Shown: positions 19,127 to 26,941 of the stretch, one piece after another | Layout: every line of letters begins with the position of its first letter | How positions within the stretch are numbered: the stretch's first letter is position 1 | Source: Parachlamydiales bacterium | Lineage (GTDB): Bacteria > Chlamydiota > Chlamydiia > Chlamydiales > SM23-39 | Direction: 5' to 3' | Assembly (NCBI GenBank): GCA_019694475.1 | Contig: JAIBBX010000002.1 | Coordinates: 62,001 to 126,000 of the forward strand | Length of the DNA: 64,000 nucleotides | Notes under the pieces: model-generated | Seen by the model: the letters and a program-made list of their open reading frames with translations, nothing else | What the model was told of the DNA's origin: nothing | Database searches by the model: none | Position numbers and translations under genes: made by a program

Positions 19127-20836
19127 ATGTTTGCAAGTCCCAATGTCGTTTACGATCTTCCTGCTTCTTCCTATGTATCCGCTCTATCGAAAATTTCTCC
19201 CTCTACAGGCGAGCTCGCGGCTTTTTTTAATCGGATTTTCGTAGAACAGTTGTCTCCGCAAGATCTAACTTGGGTAGGTCTTTTTGAATCGTTGGGAATT
19301 CATGACCACAACCGCTATCTCGACGACCTATCAATCGATGGGCTGAAAAGACCTTACGATTTGGCAAAATCGCATTGGATCACCTTGCAGACTACCCTTC
19401 CCGGCGAAGATGATTTTTCAAAGCAAGTCGTAAATTGGAATCTGCTTCTCATTTTGAACGGGGAAAAATTCTTTCTCCATCAATACTTCATCAACCAAAT
19501 GAGAGGAGTTCCTCAAGAAATCGCCTCCATATTCATGAATATGCATCCTCTCAATCACCCAGAAGATGTTGAAAACTACGTCCTTCGTCTCGAGCAAATC
19601 CCAATCCGGTTCAAACAATTGATGGAAACGATGGATGTCCAAAGAGATCTAGGTATTACCGCGCCCCGCTTTGCCATTGAAAAATCGATTGCAGGATTGG
19701 AAAATTGGATTTCTTCCCCCGCAGAAAAGCATCTACTGATTTCTCGATTGAAAGATCAGCCGGATGAAATCGTGCAAAGAGCAAAAACGGTCGTTGCAAA
19801 TGAGGTCATTCCCGCCTATCAAGAATTGATCGATTATCTTAAGAAGCATATTCCTCAACATGAGAATGGCGTTTGGGCCTTGCCCGATGGCGATGCCTTC
19901 TACGAATATTGCCTAAAAAAACACACAACGCTCGATATTTCCGCAGAAGAAATTCATGAAATCGGCCTTAGAGAAGTCGCCCGCATCGAAAAACAAATGG
20001 AGGGAATCCTCAAGCAAGAAGGTCTTTGGAAAGACGGCCTCACTGTAGGCCAGCATATGGTTGAAATCGGCCAGGACCCAAAATACTACTTTCCCAACAC
20101 AGATGAAGGACGGGAAGCCTGCCTCAAACGATTTGAAGAGATTTTAGAGCGATCCCGTAAGATTCTGGGGCCCCTTTTTGCCGATCAGCCAAAATCTCCT
20201 GTGATCATCAAGCGGGTCCCTTCCCACGAAGAAAATGGCGCTCCTGGAGCATACTACATGGGCCCAAGCTTCGATGGTACGCGTCCCGGAATGTTCTTTG
20301 CCAATTTGAGCAATCTTAAAACCCTTCCCATGTACAAAATGGAGACGTTAGTCATCCATGAAGCAGAACCTGGCCACCATTTCCAAATCGCTTGGGTTGT
20401 CGAATCGGATTTGCATATCTTGCGCAAAAACATCTTCAATGCAGCCTATATGGAAGGATGGGCTCTTTATGCCGAAAGCCTCGCTTACGAACAGGGATTT
20501 TATTCATCCCCTCTCGACCAGATCGGGCATTTGAATGAAGAGCTTTTCCGGGCGGCGCGTCTCGTTGTAGACACTGGAATCCACTGGAAGAGATGGTCGA
20601 AAGCCGAGGCTCTCGATTATTTCTCCCGCGTTACTGGAAATCATATTGAGTTTGCCACAGCAGAAGTGGAGCGCTATTTTGTCTATCCAGGACAAGCATG
20701 CTCTTATAAAATGGGACAGCTCAAAATTCTCGAGGCCCGCAAACAAGAACAAGAGAGGCTCAAAGAACAATTTAACCTGGTGAAATTCCATTCTGATTTA
20801 TTCAAGAATGGCGTTGTCCCCTTATCGATGCTGTAG
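19127..20836 (+). CDS. DUF885 family protein (putative zinc peptidase)
   Basis: 569 residues from ATG 19127, preceded by GGAG at a five-base gap; upstream TTG starts have no such site. The family metal-site signature HEAEPGHH (an HExxPGHH motif) lies near residue 405. It is followed by MEGWALYAESLA with a likely third ligand glutamate, and by the C-terminal FVYPGQACSYKMG typical of DUF885. Members are presumed zinc metallopeptidases, usually exported. No signal peptide is visible here, so a cytosolic form is likely. Substrate unknown. Confidence 0.85.
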   Translation: MFASPNVVYDLPASSYVSALSKISPSTGELAAFFNRIFVEQLSPQDLTWVGLFESLGIHDHNRYLDDLSIDGLKRPYDLAKSHWITLQTTLPGEDDFSKQVVNWNLLLILNGEKFFLHQYFINQMRGVPQEIASIFMNMHPLNHPEDVENYVLRLEQIPIRFKQLMETMDVQRDLGITAPRFAIEKSIAGLENWISSPAEKHLLISRLKDQPDEIVQRAKTVVANEVIPAYQELIDYLKKHIPQHENGVWALPDGDAFYEYCLKKHTTLDISAEEIHEIGLREVARIEKQMEGILKQEGLWKDGLTVGQHMVEIGQDPKYYFPNTDEGREACLKRFEEILERSRKILGPLFADQPKSPVIIKRVPSHEENGAPGAYYMGPSFDGTRPGMFFANLSNLKTLPMYKMETLVIHEAEPGHHFQIAWVVESDLHILRKNIFNAAYMEGWALYAESLAYEQGFYSSPLDQIGHLNEELFRAARLVVDTGIHWKRWSKAEALDYFSRVTGNHIEFATAEVERYFVYPGQACSYKMGQLKILEARKQEQERLKEQFNLVKFHSDLFKNGVVPLSML

Positions 20837-20855
20837 CATCAAGATCAACAAAATA

Positions 20856-20932
20856 AACAAGATGGTTCTAATTTCGGCCGAAGGCCGGCGCCGCTTCTGA
20901 AGGGACCAATCTATCATCCTTATATCCTGTTC
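20856..20932. repeat. Dispersed palindromic repeat, copy 1 (GGCCGGCGCCGC core)
   Basis: The core at 20873-20894 contains CGGCC-GAA-GGCCG followed by GGCGCCGC. It is flanked by ACAAGATGG on the left and ATCCTTATATCCTGTT on the right. It shares the core and the TATATCCTGTT end with the element at 56520-56642 but is more degenerate. It lies after the DUF885 stop codon, within the 198-base gap to the next gene. Confidence 0.6.
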
Positions 20933-21006
20933 GTTTGTTTTTTCTCGATAATACCAAAAATGTATTAATTAGATTAATTTATATCATGAAATAAAAACCA
21001 TCTTGT

Positions 21007-21012
21007 TATAAT
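21007..21012 (+). promoter_or_regulatory. Probable -10 box for the 199-residue gene
   Basis: TATAAT lies 22 bases before the ATG at 21035, in a strongly AT-rich leader. No convincing -35 is present at 16-18 bp spacing. Confidence 0.45.
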
Positions 21013-21034
21013 AAAAGAATAGGACATTCAGATC

Positions 21035-21634
21035 ATGAATAATTTCAATCTCACCCAGATCTATTCTTCCCCAATAAACCAACCAACAAGTTCGAATTCA
21101 GTAAGTTCGGCGATTGAACTACTCTTCCTCTTTTTGACTGCGATGATGCTAAGTTTTAAGGAAAAATCGAAAATTGACGATGAAAAAATGGAGGAAATCA
21201 TCCAAGAGCTCCAAAAAATTATGAAAGAGCTTAAGGGATTGATGTCTTCAAAGGGAGGAGATCTCTCCAATGCGTTAGATTCACTTTTGAGTGAACTAAA
21301 TCAAACTGAAAAAAAGTTCAACGGCACAAAAAAAGATTTGCTCTCTCAATTAAAAGGCATACAAAATGCTATCTCAAAAGTCATGGATGCAGTTGCACAA
21401 GCCTCTGATCCAAAACAAGGAACTCTTCTGCTAGAATTATCCAACCTGTTAAAAGGCCAAATAGAAAAAGATGAAAGTCAGCTAGAAGATAGCTCGAAGA
21501 GCTTTAGCAATACTTGCAACGAACTAAAAGATATAATGCAAAAATTGATCCATTCAGATTCTCCCTGCGCGGCTAACCTTTATTTGGTGGAATCGCTGCT
21601 TTCTCAATTTGCAACTCCCGAGAATTCTTGCTAA
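21035..21634 (+). CDS. Hypothetical coiled-coil protein, possible secretion substrate
   Basis: 199 residues. The N-terminus (about 1-25) is Ser/Asn/Pro-rich, followed by one hydrophobic segment (SAIELLFLFLTAMMLSF, about 26-43). Long Lys/Glu/Leu heptads (about 45-105) suggest a coiled coil, and two further helices complete it. This plan resembles small type III translocator or needle-associated proteins, but no specific family is recognised. It has its own promoter region and converges with the HTH-PTS gene with a four-base overlap of 3' ends. Confidence 0.5.
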   Translation: MNNFNLTQIYSSPINQPTSSNSVSSAIELLFLFLTAMMLSFKEKSKIDDEKMEEIIQELQKIMKELKGLMSSKGGDLSNALDSLLSELNQTEKKFNGTKKDLLSQLKGIQNAISKVMDAVAQASDPKQGTLLLELSNLLKGQIEKDESQLEDSSKSFSNTCNELKDIMQKLIHSDSPCAANLYLVESLLSQFATPENSC

Positions 21635-22335
21635 CGCAAAGCCTCTTCGCGAGGTTTGATGTTCGCTTCCCAATTCTTGATGTACTCAAGAAGCTGCGCT
21701 TTGTTCGGATGTCGTCTGAGATAAGCTAGGTTTTCCGCTTTGCTGCTTAGGTGGGCAAGTTTTGCAAGGAGATGCAAATGGCGCTTATCATCGCATGCAA
21801 AGAGGAAAAACAGTGTGTGAACAGGCTCTCCATCCAGAGCACCATATTCGATCGGCTTTTCTGGAAAAACAACCGCGATCACATCATAAGATTCTTGTAA
21901 GAGAAAATCGCGCGTATGCGGTACACCGATTCCATTGGAAAGAGCTGTAGGCATCAGGTTTTCCCGGTCGAGGAGAAGCTCAGTGATCACCTCAGCATCC
22001 AGATGCAGATCTTTCGCAATTTCGGTCATCGCGTTGCGAATCACTTCTTCTTTAGTATCGCCTGGAATATTTGAATACACGCCCCCTTTATGGACGGCTC
22101 TAAAAAGTCCGAATTGCTGCGTTCCAAGCTTTTCTCTTGTCGGCTCTTCCTCTTCAAACGGAGAAAAATCTCCGCCCTGCTTACAGCTCAAAACCCAGTT
22201 TTCAATTTCAGATCTGCTAAAACGGTACTGATTATGCAAACGATAGTACGGAATCTTACCATCAGCGATCCAACGCTTAATTGTTGCCTCTGAAACATTT
22301 AATAATTCAGTAACATCTTTGATTTTCAGATCCAT
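21631..22335 (-). CDS. ptsN: HTH-PTS IIA fusion regulator (PtsN-type)
   Basis: 234 residues. The N-terminal excisionase/MerR-like helix-turn-helix (LKIKDVTELLNVSEATIKRW, residues 3-22, then YRFSRSEIENWV) is followed by a linker and a PTS EIIA(Ntr) domain (about 85-225). The phosphorylatable histidine is in GIGVPHTR. Chlamydiae have two ptsN genes in tandem, one with a DNA-binding domain, and this is the DNA-binding one. Without sugar-specific PTS components the pair probably forms a phosphorelay from HPr/EI that controls transcription; the target is unknown. It is separated from the second ptsN gene by a long inverted repeat. Confidence 0.9.
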   Translation of the reverse strand: MDLKIKDVTELLNVSEATIKRWIADGKIPYYRLHNQYRFSRSEIENWVLSCKQGGDFSPFEEEEPTREKLGTQQFGLFRAVHKGGVYSNIPGDTKEEVIRNAMTEIAKDLHLDAEVITELLLDRENLMPTALSNGIGVPHTRDFLLQESYDVIAVVFPEKPIEYGALDGEPVHTLFFLFACDDKRHLHLLAKLAHLSSKAENLAYLRRHPNKAQLLEYIKNWEANIKPREEALR

Positions 22336-22341
22336 TTTTCC

Positions 22342-22529
22342 CTCTCATAGAGGCTATTAACGGATTTATTTTCGTCGAATTTTTGGATTATTTTGGCCAA
22401 ATTTCGATTTCTTTTTCGGGGGTTAATATCAACATTTCGTATATTGACCCCCGAAAAAAAAATCGAAATTTGGCTCAAAAGAACCGAAAAATCGACCGAA
22501 ACTAATTCCGTTAACTGCCTCTTAAAGAG
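22342..22529. repeat. Long imperfect inverted repeat between the two ptsN genes
   Basis: Left arm 22342-22429 and right arm 22441-22529 are inverted copies (about 80% or better by eye, with a one-base offset) around an 11-base loop. The best-matched part is the inner end, CCAAATTTCGATTT followed by TTTTTCGGGGG. It fills almost the whole 200-base gap between the ptsN stop and the HTH-ptsN start. RNA across it would form a hairpin of more than 80 bp. It could be a MITE-like insertion, an RNase III site or a polar element within the operon. Confidence 0.85.
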
Positions 22530-22535
22530 AACCTA

Positions 22536-22985
22536 TTAGAATTGGGAAAAAAGTTCAAGCACTTCTTCCGCGCTATCTGCATTTAAGAGTTTTTTTCGCA
22601 TTTCAGTGTCGCGAATCGCAGATGTAAGAAGAGAAAGAATTTGCAAGTACTCGGTTTGCCTGTCTTCTGGACCGCCGATCATGAAAATGAGGCGGACAGG
22701 AGCTTTGTCGAGAGCATTCCAATCGAGTCCCTTTTTGGGTTGAATGCCAATGACAATGAAAAAATCGGTCAAATCTTTCAATTTGGCATGAGGAATGGCA
22801 ACGCCCATGCCGATTCCTGTGGAAACAAGCTGTTCCCGATGGAAAATGGCTTTCCGAAATGTTTCCTTATTGGGAAGATGATCCTCTTCATCTAGAAGAG
22901 AAATGAGTTTATCAATCGCCTGATCGCGGGTTTCAACATCGAGAAATGCGATAAGCCGAGAATCCAAATAGTCGGAGATTCTCAT
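22536..22985 (-). CDS. ptsN: PTS system nitrogen-type IIA protein
   Basis: 149 residues from ATG 22985, preceded by AAGGAA. Longer in-frame extensions would overlap dut and lack a ribosome binding site. It is a single EIIA(Ntr) domain: MRISDYLDSRLIAFLD at the start, active-site histidine in GVAIPHAKLKDL, and the LDWNALDKAPVRLIFMIGGP strand region. It likely relays phosphate from NPr/HPr and acts by protein contact. Gene order ptsN-ptsN-dut-accD-sod is as in Chlamydia. Confidence 0.92.
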   Translation of the reverse strand: MRISDYLDSRLIAFLDVETRDQAIDKLISLLDEEDHLPNKETFRKAIFHREQLVSTGIGMGVAIPHAKLKDLTDFFIVIGIQPKKGLDWNALDKAPVRLIFMIGGPEDRQTEYLQILSLLTSAIRDTEMRKKLLNADSAEEVLELFSQF

Positions 22986-23019
22986 GTGTTCCTTTTTTCT
23001 AACCGTTCGTTGAAAGGGA

Positions 23020-23466
23020 TTAATTTTTGCCAGTATGGCCAAATTTTCCTTCTCCACGTTGAGTTGTTGATAACACTTCCACCCGAATGAATTCGGCTTG
23101 AATGACCGGACAAAGGACGAGCTGGGCAATTCGCATTTTCGGAGTGATGACAAATGGCTCACGGCCAAAATTCATCAAGATCACGCAGATTTCTCCCCGG
23201 TAGTCGCTGTCAATGGTTCCCGGCGTATTGAGCACAGTAACCTGATTTTTTGCAGCGTATCCGCTTCTGGGACGCACTTGAATTTCGTATCCCGGAGGCA
23301 ATTCGACCTTGATGCCTGTCGGCACGATCGCAGATGTTCCAGGTTGTATAGTGAGCGTTTCCGCAATCGAAGCGCGGGCGTCGCAGCCTGAAGCAAACGG
23401 CGTTGCGTAGGCTGGAATGAGCTCCTCATCCACAACGTGGACAGGAACAGAAACTTTGTTAGACAT
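23020..23466 (-). CDS. dut: dUTP diphosphatase (dUTPase)
   Basis: 148 residues, normal for the trimeric dUTPase. Motifs are present in order: SGCDARAS (motif 1), RPRSGYA (motif 2), NTPGTIDSDYRGEI (motif 3), and a C-terminal RGEGKFGHTG closing arm (motif 5). It hydrolyses dUTP to dUMP and pyrophosphate, keeping uracil out of DNA. Its first eight bases overlap the end of accD. Confidence 0.96.
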   Translation of the reverse strand: MSNKVSVPVHVVDEELIPAYATPFASGCDARASIAETLTIQPGTSAIVPTGIKVELPPGYEIQVRPRSGYAAKNQVTVLNTPGTIDSDYRGEICVILMNFGREPFVITPKMRIAQLVLCPVIQAEFIRVEVLSTTQRGEGKFGHTGKN

Positions 23467-24385
23467 GGATTCCTTCGGCGATCTTCAACAGCTCTTTTAA
23501 CGCTCTTGGCATTTTTTTGGCAAGATCATCTTTATCAAAAGATCTTTCGTTGCCTGTGAAAAACTCGATAAAAAAGGCAACACGGGATTTGAGCTCGGAA
23601 CGTTTGATGATGCAGTCAACCATCCCCTTTTCCAGGAGAAACTCCGATTTCTGCGCGCGAGGCGGCAATTTTTGGCCAATCGTCTGCTCCACAACACGCG
23701 GTCCTGCAAAAGCAATCAACGCATCAGGTTCAGCAATGATGACATCTCCAAGCGTTGCAAAGGAAGCCGTGACGCCGCCTGTTGTCGGATTGGTCAAAAC
23801 AGATATGTAAGGAAGTCCTTCTTCATGCAATTTCGCTAAAGCTGCCGATGTTTTGGCCATCTGCATCAAGGAAAGAATCGATTCTTGCATGCGAGCGCCG
23901 CCCGATGCGGAAACAATGACTAGCGGCAGCTTGCACTCGAGAGCAAGCTCGATCAGCCGAGTCAGCCTCTCGCCTACCACCGACCCCATCGAACCGCCCA
24001 TGTAGGCGAAATCGAGGATGCCGAGGGCCGTTTTACGGCCTTCAATTTGGCAGGTCCCAACGCAGGCCGCATCATCGCGTCCGGTCTTTTTTCCAGCATC
24101 TTCAATGCGTTTTTTATAACTTTCGGTATCAACAAAGCCCAATGCGTCTATAGGCTTGATATCAGTAAATAGCTCTTGGAATGTCCCCTCGTCAGCAAGC
24201 AATTCAATCCGCTGCTTCAAAGGCAAGCGGTAATGATAACTGCATTTCGGGCAGCAATTGAGGTTTTGTGCAAGCTCGTTCGCGTGGACAAGCTCATTGC
24301 AGCCGCTGCATTTGATCCAGCCGCTGAAACCATCCTTTTTGGTGGTTTGCACTTTAATTTTTGGTTTACGAGAAAACAGTCCCAT
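23459..24385 (-). CDS. accD: Acetyl-CoA carboxylase carboxyltransferase subunit beta
   Basis: 308 residues. An N-terminal four-cysteine zinc ribbon (IKCSGCNELVHANEL then CCPKCSYHYRLP, residues about 25-50) precedes a crotonase-fold carboxyltransferase domain with SASGGARMQE and TNPTTGGVTASFA. It transfers CO2 from biotin to acetyl-CoA to make malonyl-CoA, with AccA (not in the window). It overlaps dut by eight bases at its 3' end. Confidence 0.96.
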   Translation of the reverse strand: MGLFSRKPKIKVQTTKKDGFSGWIKCSGCNELVHANELAQNLNCCPKCSYHYRLPLKQRIELLADEGTFQELFTDIKPIDALGFVDTESYKKRIEDAGKKTGRDDAACVGTCQIEGRKTALGILDFAYMGGSMGSVVGERLTRLIELALECKLPLVIVSASGGARMQESILSLMQMAKTSAALAKLHEEGLPYISVLTNPTTGGVTASFATLGDVIIAEPDALIAFAGPRVVEQTIGQKLPPRAQKSEFLLEKGMVDCIIKRSELKSRVAFFIEFFTGNERSFDKDDLAKKMPRALKELLKIAEGIHV

Positions 24386-24423
24386 AATTTATCTGGCTAT
24401 AATAGAGATAAGTCTCCTATAGA

Positions 24424-25044
24424 TCAAGAGCCTATTGCTTTGTTAAATCTTTCTTCGATATGTTTCCAATGAAAGATTTGCCATATAGCCTTCACATAAT
24501 CGGCTCTGACATTCTTATACTGAAGATAATAAGCATGTTCCCACACATCTACGCCTAAGATCGGCACCAGGCCTTGCGTGCTGAGCGGATCCTGATTGGA
24601 GCAGATGGCAATTTCGAGCCGTTTTTGCCCTTTATTGTAACCTAGCCACCCCCACCCGGATCCTTGGATCGCCGTGGTCGCCGCGTTAAATTTTTCTTTG
24701 AAAGCATCAAATGAGCTGAAATCGCGTTCTATCATCTTGGCAAGCTCCCCCTTGGGCATCCCCCCTCCTCCCTTCGCAATAGGGGCCAGAATCGTCCAAA
24801 AGATGCTGTGGTTGATATGGCCGCCGCCATTGAACTTGATCGCCTGCTGTAAAGCAATCATTTGAGCAACATCATTCTTGGTCTCGGCCTCATGATACTT
24901 CTCTAGGGCCGTATTCAGATTGGTCACATACCCTTTATGGTGCTTCGTATAATGGAGCTCCATGATTTCAGCAGATATTACAGGTTCTAGAGCCTTATAG
25001 TCATATGGAAGGTCGGGCAGTTGGTAACTCGTCTGTTCAGCCAT
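24424..25044 (-). CDS. sodA: Superoxide dismutase [Fe/Mn]
   Basis: 206 residues. Metal-ligand regions are clear: [10 protein letters not shown] (first two His), GHINHSIFW, and the [19 protein letters not shown] signature with Asp and His. The [10 protein letters not shown] segment is also present. Iron and manganese forms cannot be told apart safely from sequence. A strong AAGGAG precedes the ATG. It follows the Chlamydia order accD-sodM. Confidence 0.96.
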   Translation of the reverse strand: MAEQTSYQLPDLPYDYKALEPVISAEIMELHYTKHHKGYVTNLNTALEKYHEAETKNDVAQMIALQQAIKFNGGGHINHSIFWTILAPIAKGGGGMPKGELAKMIERDFSSFDAFKEKFNAATTAIQGSGWGWLGYNKGQKRLEIAICSNQDPLSTQGLVPILGVDVWEHAYYLQYKNVRADYVKAIWQIFHWKHIEERFNKAIGS

Positions 25045-25146
25045 AAAGAATCTCCTTTTCTTAATTTATCATTATATCTACTCAAGCATTTTTCTCCTTA
25101 ATTTTCTGCTAGCACCATCCACCTCCGCAAACATAATATTTTAATC

Positions 25147-25175
25147 TTAACAATATAATTAAATTATGATATAAT
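25147..25175 (+). promoter_or_regulatory. Sigma-66-type promoter for the small paralogous pair
   Basis: TTAACA (25147-25152), a 17-bp spacer, and TATAAT (25170-25175), 26 bases before the ATG at 25202. Five of six and six of six matches to consensus with ideal spacing. Confidence 0.75.
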
Positions 25176-25201
25176 TTTTACGCACTAGCAATAATAAAAT
25201 T

Positions 25202-25441
25202 ATGAGAATAGAAAACAGACAAAATCACCATAACAATCAACAGCAAGCTCCAAGATTTGAACCAAGACCGCTGTACGGGAGAGACGTTGCTTGGATTGCA
25301 TATGATGATGATGAATTTCCCGTAGATAATTGCTGTAATGCACTGGTATACACTCAAATCACTGCAGCGATTTCTTGTTGGGCGTATCTTTTGTACGAGT
25401 ATTTCCCTTGGCAAGAAGTGTTTTCTGGTCACAGCAGATAA
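25202..25441 (+). CDS. Small membrane-associated protein, paralogue A
   Basis: 79 residues. The N-terminal half is polar and Asn/Gln/Arg-rich. The C-terminal half has a hydrophobic segment (TQITAAISCWAYLLYEYFPW) and a short polar tail. It is clearly related to the next gene: both share a Cys-Asn pair, TA-IS-W-Y-LY and the FPW motif at the same places. Function unknown. Coding status is supported by the promoter and by the shared sequence of the pair. Confidence 0.65.
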   Translation: MRIENRQNHHNNQQQAPRFEPRPLYGRDVAWIAYDDDEFPVDNCCNALVYTQITAAISCWAYLLYEYFPWQEVFSGHSR

Positions 25442-25450
25442 TAGGAATAT

Positions 25451-25669
25451 ATGGCAAAACCAATTGATAGAATGAATCCACAAGCGCCCTTAATCAAGGC
25501 TCAAGACCAAAACGGCCATTTGGGTGAGCGCGAAGTGAAATTGATCGATGACCCGTGGGATCTCTGCAATATAATGGCTGTCTTCAATATTACTGCCTGC
25601 ATTTCCTTTTGGTCGTACATGCTGTATCAGCATTTCCCTTGGGAAATTTTTCATTCCCCATTCCGTTAA
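25451..25669 (+). CDS. Small membrane-associated protein, paralogue B
   Basis: 72 residues, nine bases after paralogue A with GGAATAT just before the ATG, so probably cotranscribed. Its C-terminal half (FNITACISFWSYMLYQHFPW) aligns without gaps to paralogue A, while the N-terminal halves differ. This is a tandem duplication with relaxed N-termini. It could be a lineage-specific small membrane protein or secreted peptide. No family recognised. Confidence 0.65.
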   Translation: MAKPIDRMNPQAPLIKAQDQNGHLGEREVKLIDDPWDLCNIMAVFNITACISFWSYMLYQHFPWEIFHSPFR

Positions 25670-25679
25670 TTAGCCCAGC

Positions 25680-25832
25680 ACTCAAATAAGCGAAAATATG
25701 CGCCAGTGAGGCAAAGTCAAATTGAAGGGGCAAAGCCCCGTTCTGACAGAGGAGCACCATTGCCAATGGCAAGGGCGACGATGAAGATCGATTTGGCGAA
25801 GCCGCAGCAAGCAGATTTTCATTTATTTGAGT
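25680..25832. repeat. MITE-like element with 18-bp terminal inverted repeats
   Basis: The ends are ACTCAAATAAGCGAAAAT (25680-25697) and its inverted partner at 25815-25832, matching at 16 of 18 positions. Inside are two small hairpins, GGGGC-AAA-GCCCC (25727-25739) and TTGCC-AAT-GGCAA (25760-25772). The right end overlaps the last codons and stop of hemD. It has no credible gene. Confidence 0.6.
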
Positions 25833-26394
25833 ATCGGGTTAATAGTCTTTTTTCTGTAATCGGTCCGATCGCCCTCAGTTTTTTCCCTTCGGGCAACTTT
25901 CCATAAATGCGCAAAAACCCTTCAACTGTCGAAGGACTAGTGAACACGATTTCATCAAAATCATCTAAATTGGGAATCGGTTTAAGACATTGAAAATGGG
26001 TGTCGTAAAGTTCCAGCGCAAAGAATGGGATCTTTTTTCTTTTCAAAAATTCCACGAGATTGGGGCGAGCTCGCTTGGAGTGCGGCAAAAAATAATAGCC
26101 CTTTAAATTCGAGATCAGCTCCATAACCCCTTCTTGCGTGGCATACGGAGCAACCAGAGGAACCGAGCCGACTTTCCTCAAAGCTTCCGCCGTAGCATCG
26201 CCAATGGCAATCACCTCTTTATCCCAAGGCCCAGGCCAATATTCAACTGTTGTTTGACTTGTGAAAATGATGTGCGTGAATTTGGGCCAGAGGGCAAGTG
26301 CAGGTTCGATTGAACCACACTTTTCAGTTCGAATGACCGGGTAGTGAAAAGTCCCCGGTTTAGGCCTTAGACCTAAATACAAAGTTCGAATCAT
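25819..26394 (-). CDS. hemD: Uroporphyrinogen-III synthase
   Basis: 191 residues from ATG 26394, overlapping the end of hemC by 35 bases. HemD is poorly conserved. Support comes from position after hemC and from the two-lobed pattern: ALWPKFTHIIFTSQTTVEYW in lobe one, the IGDATAEALRKVG turn, then FDEIVFTSPSTVEGFLRIYG and AIGPITEKRL. It cyclises hydroxymethylbilane to uroporphyrinogen III. It is shorter than the roughly 250-residue norm. Its 3' end is overlapped by a MITE-like terminal repeat, which may have trimmed the C-terminus. Confidence 0.85.
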   Translation of the reverse strand: MIRTLYLGLRPKPGTFHYPVIRTEKCGSIEPALALWPKFTHIIFTSQTTVEYWPGPWDKEVIAIGDATAEALRKVGSVPLVAPYATQEGVMELISNLKGYYFLPHSKRARPNLVEFLKRKKIPFFALELYDTHFQCLKPIPNLDDFDEIVFTSPSTVEGFLRIYGKLPEGKKLRAIGPITEKRLLTRYSNK

Positions 26395-26941
26395 CGCGCA
26401 CCACAATCGCAAGTTTACCCTGCATCGGAACGGTTTCTCCTGGCAAAAAGATTCGATTGAGATGGGTTAGCCCCAAACGGATGAGCGCCGCCTCTGCTAC
26501 GACAACTCCATCGACATCTTTAGCGAGCCTTTCTTGAATGGTCCCGCGCAAATCGATGAATCGGCAATTCGGATAAAGCTGTCTTACTGCATCTTCTCTC
26601 CGCTCACTCGATGTAGCAACCAACTCTACCGGTTCTCTTTTGATCACCAAACTATCGCGCGGATCGACTCCTTTGGAAATAGCCGCAATTTTAAGTCCTT
26701 TTGGCAAAGGTTCAGGCAAATCTTTTGCAGAATGGACAGCTGCATCAATTTTTCCACTCAAGAGCATCAGATCGAGCTCTCGAGTGAAAAAATCGGTTTT
26801 CCCCATGGTGCGAAGTGATGTTTCTTTATCGCGGTCGCCAGTCGTTTCAACCCATACTATATCGAAATCAATCCCGAATTCCGCTTTCACTTCTTCAACT
26901 TGAGCGCGTGATAAAGGAGAAGAGCGGGCCCCGATCAACAT
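26360..26941 (-). CDS. hemC: Porphobilinogen deaminase, short form lacking domain 3
   Basis: 193 residues against about 310 in the usual enzyme. Domains 1 and 2 are present: LIGARSSPLSRAQVEEV, ETTGDRDKETSLRTMGKTDFFTRELD, and the catalytic aspartate in AVHSAKDLPEPLP. The RLGLTHLNRIFLPGETVPMQGKLAIVVR segment is followed by only about eight residues. The third domain, with the cysteine that binds the dipyrromethane cofactor, is absent. The start overlaps radA by seven bases, and hemD overlaps the end. The gene looks intact, not frameshifted, because hemD in the next frame has its own recognisable sequence. Confidence 0.85.
   Translation of the reverse strand: MLIGARSSPLSRAQVEEVKAEFGIDFDIVWVETTGDRDKETSLRTMGKTDFFTRELDLMLLSGKIDAAVHSAKDLPEPLPKGLKIAAISKGVDPRDSLVIKREPVELVATSSERREDAVRQLYPNCRFIDLRGTIQERLAKDVDGVVVAEAALIRLGLTHLNRIFLPGETVPMQGKLAIVVRDDSNFVFRSKA

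Noticed and set aside
22536..23168. Longer N-terminus for the plain ptsN gene
   Set aside because: The extension overlaps dut, has no ribosome binding site and is not IIA-like; ATG 22985 with AAGGAA fits the domain start.
26360..26412. hemC-hemD overlap as a frameshifted single hemCD or a truncated full-length hemC
   Set aside because: The overlapping frame encodes recognisable HemD from its own ATG and does not resemble HemC domain 3, so no simple frameshift restores it.
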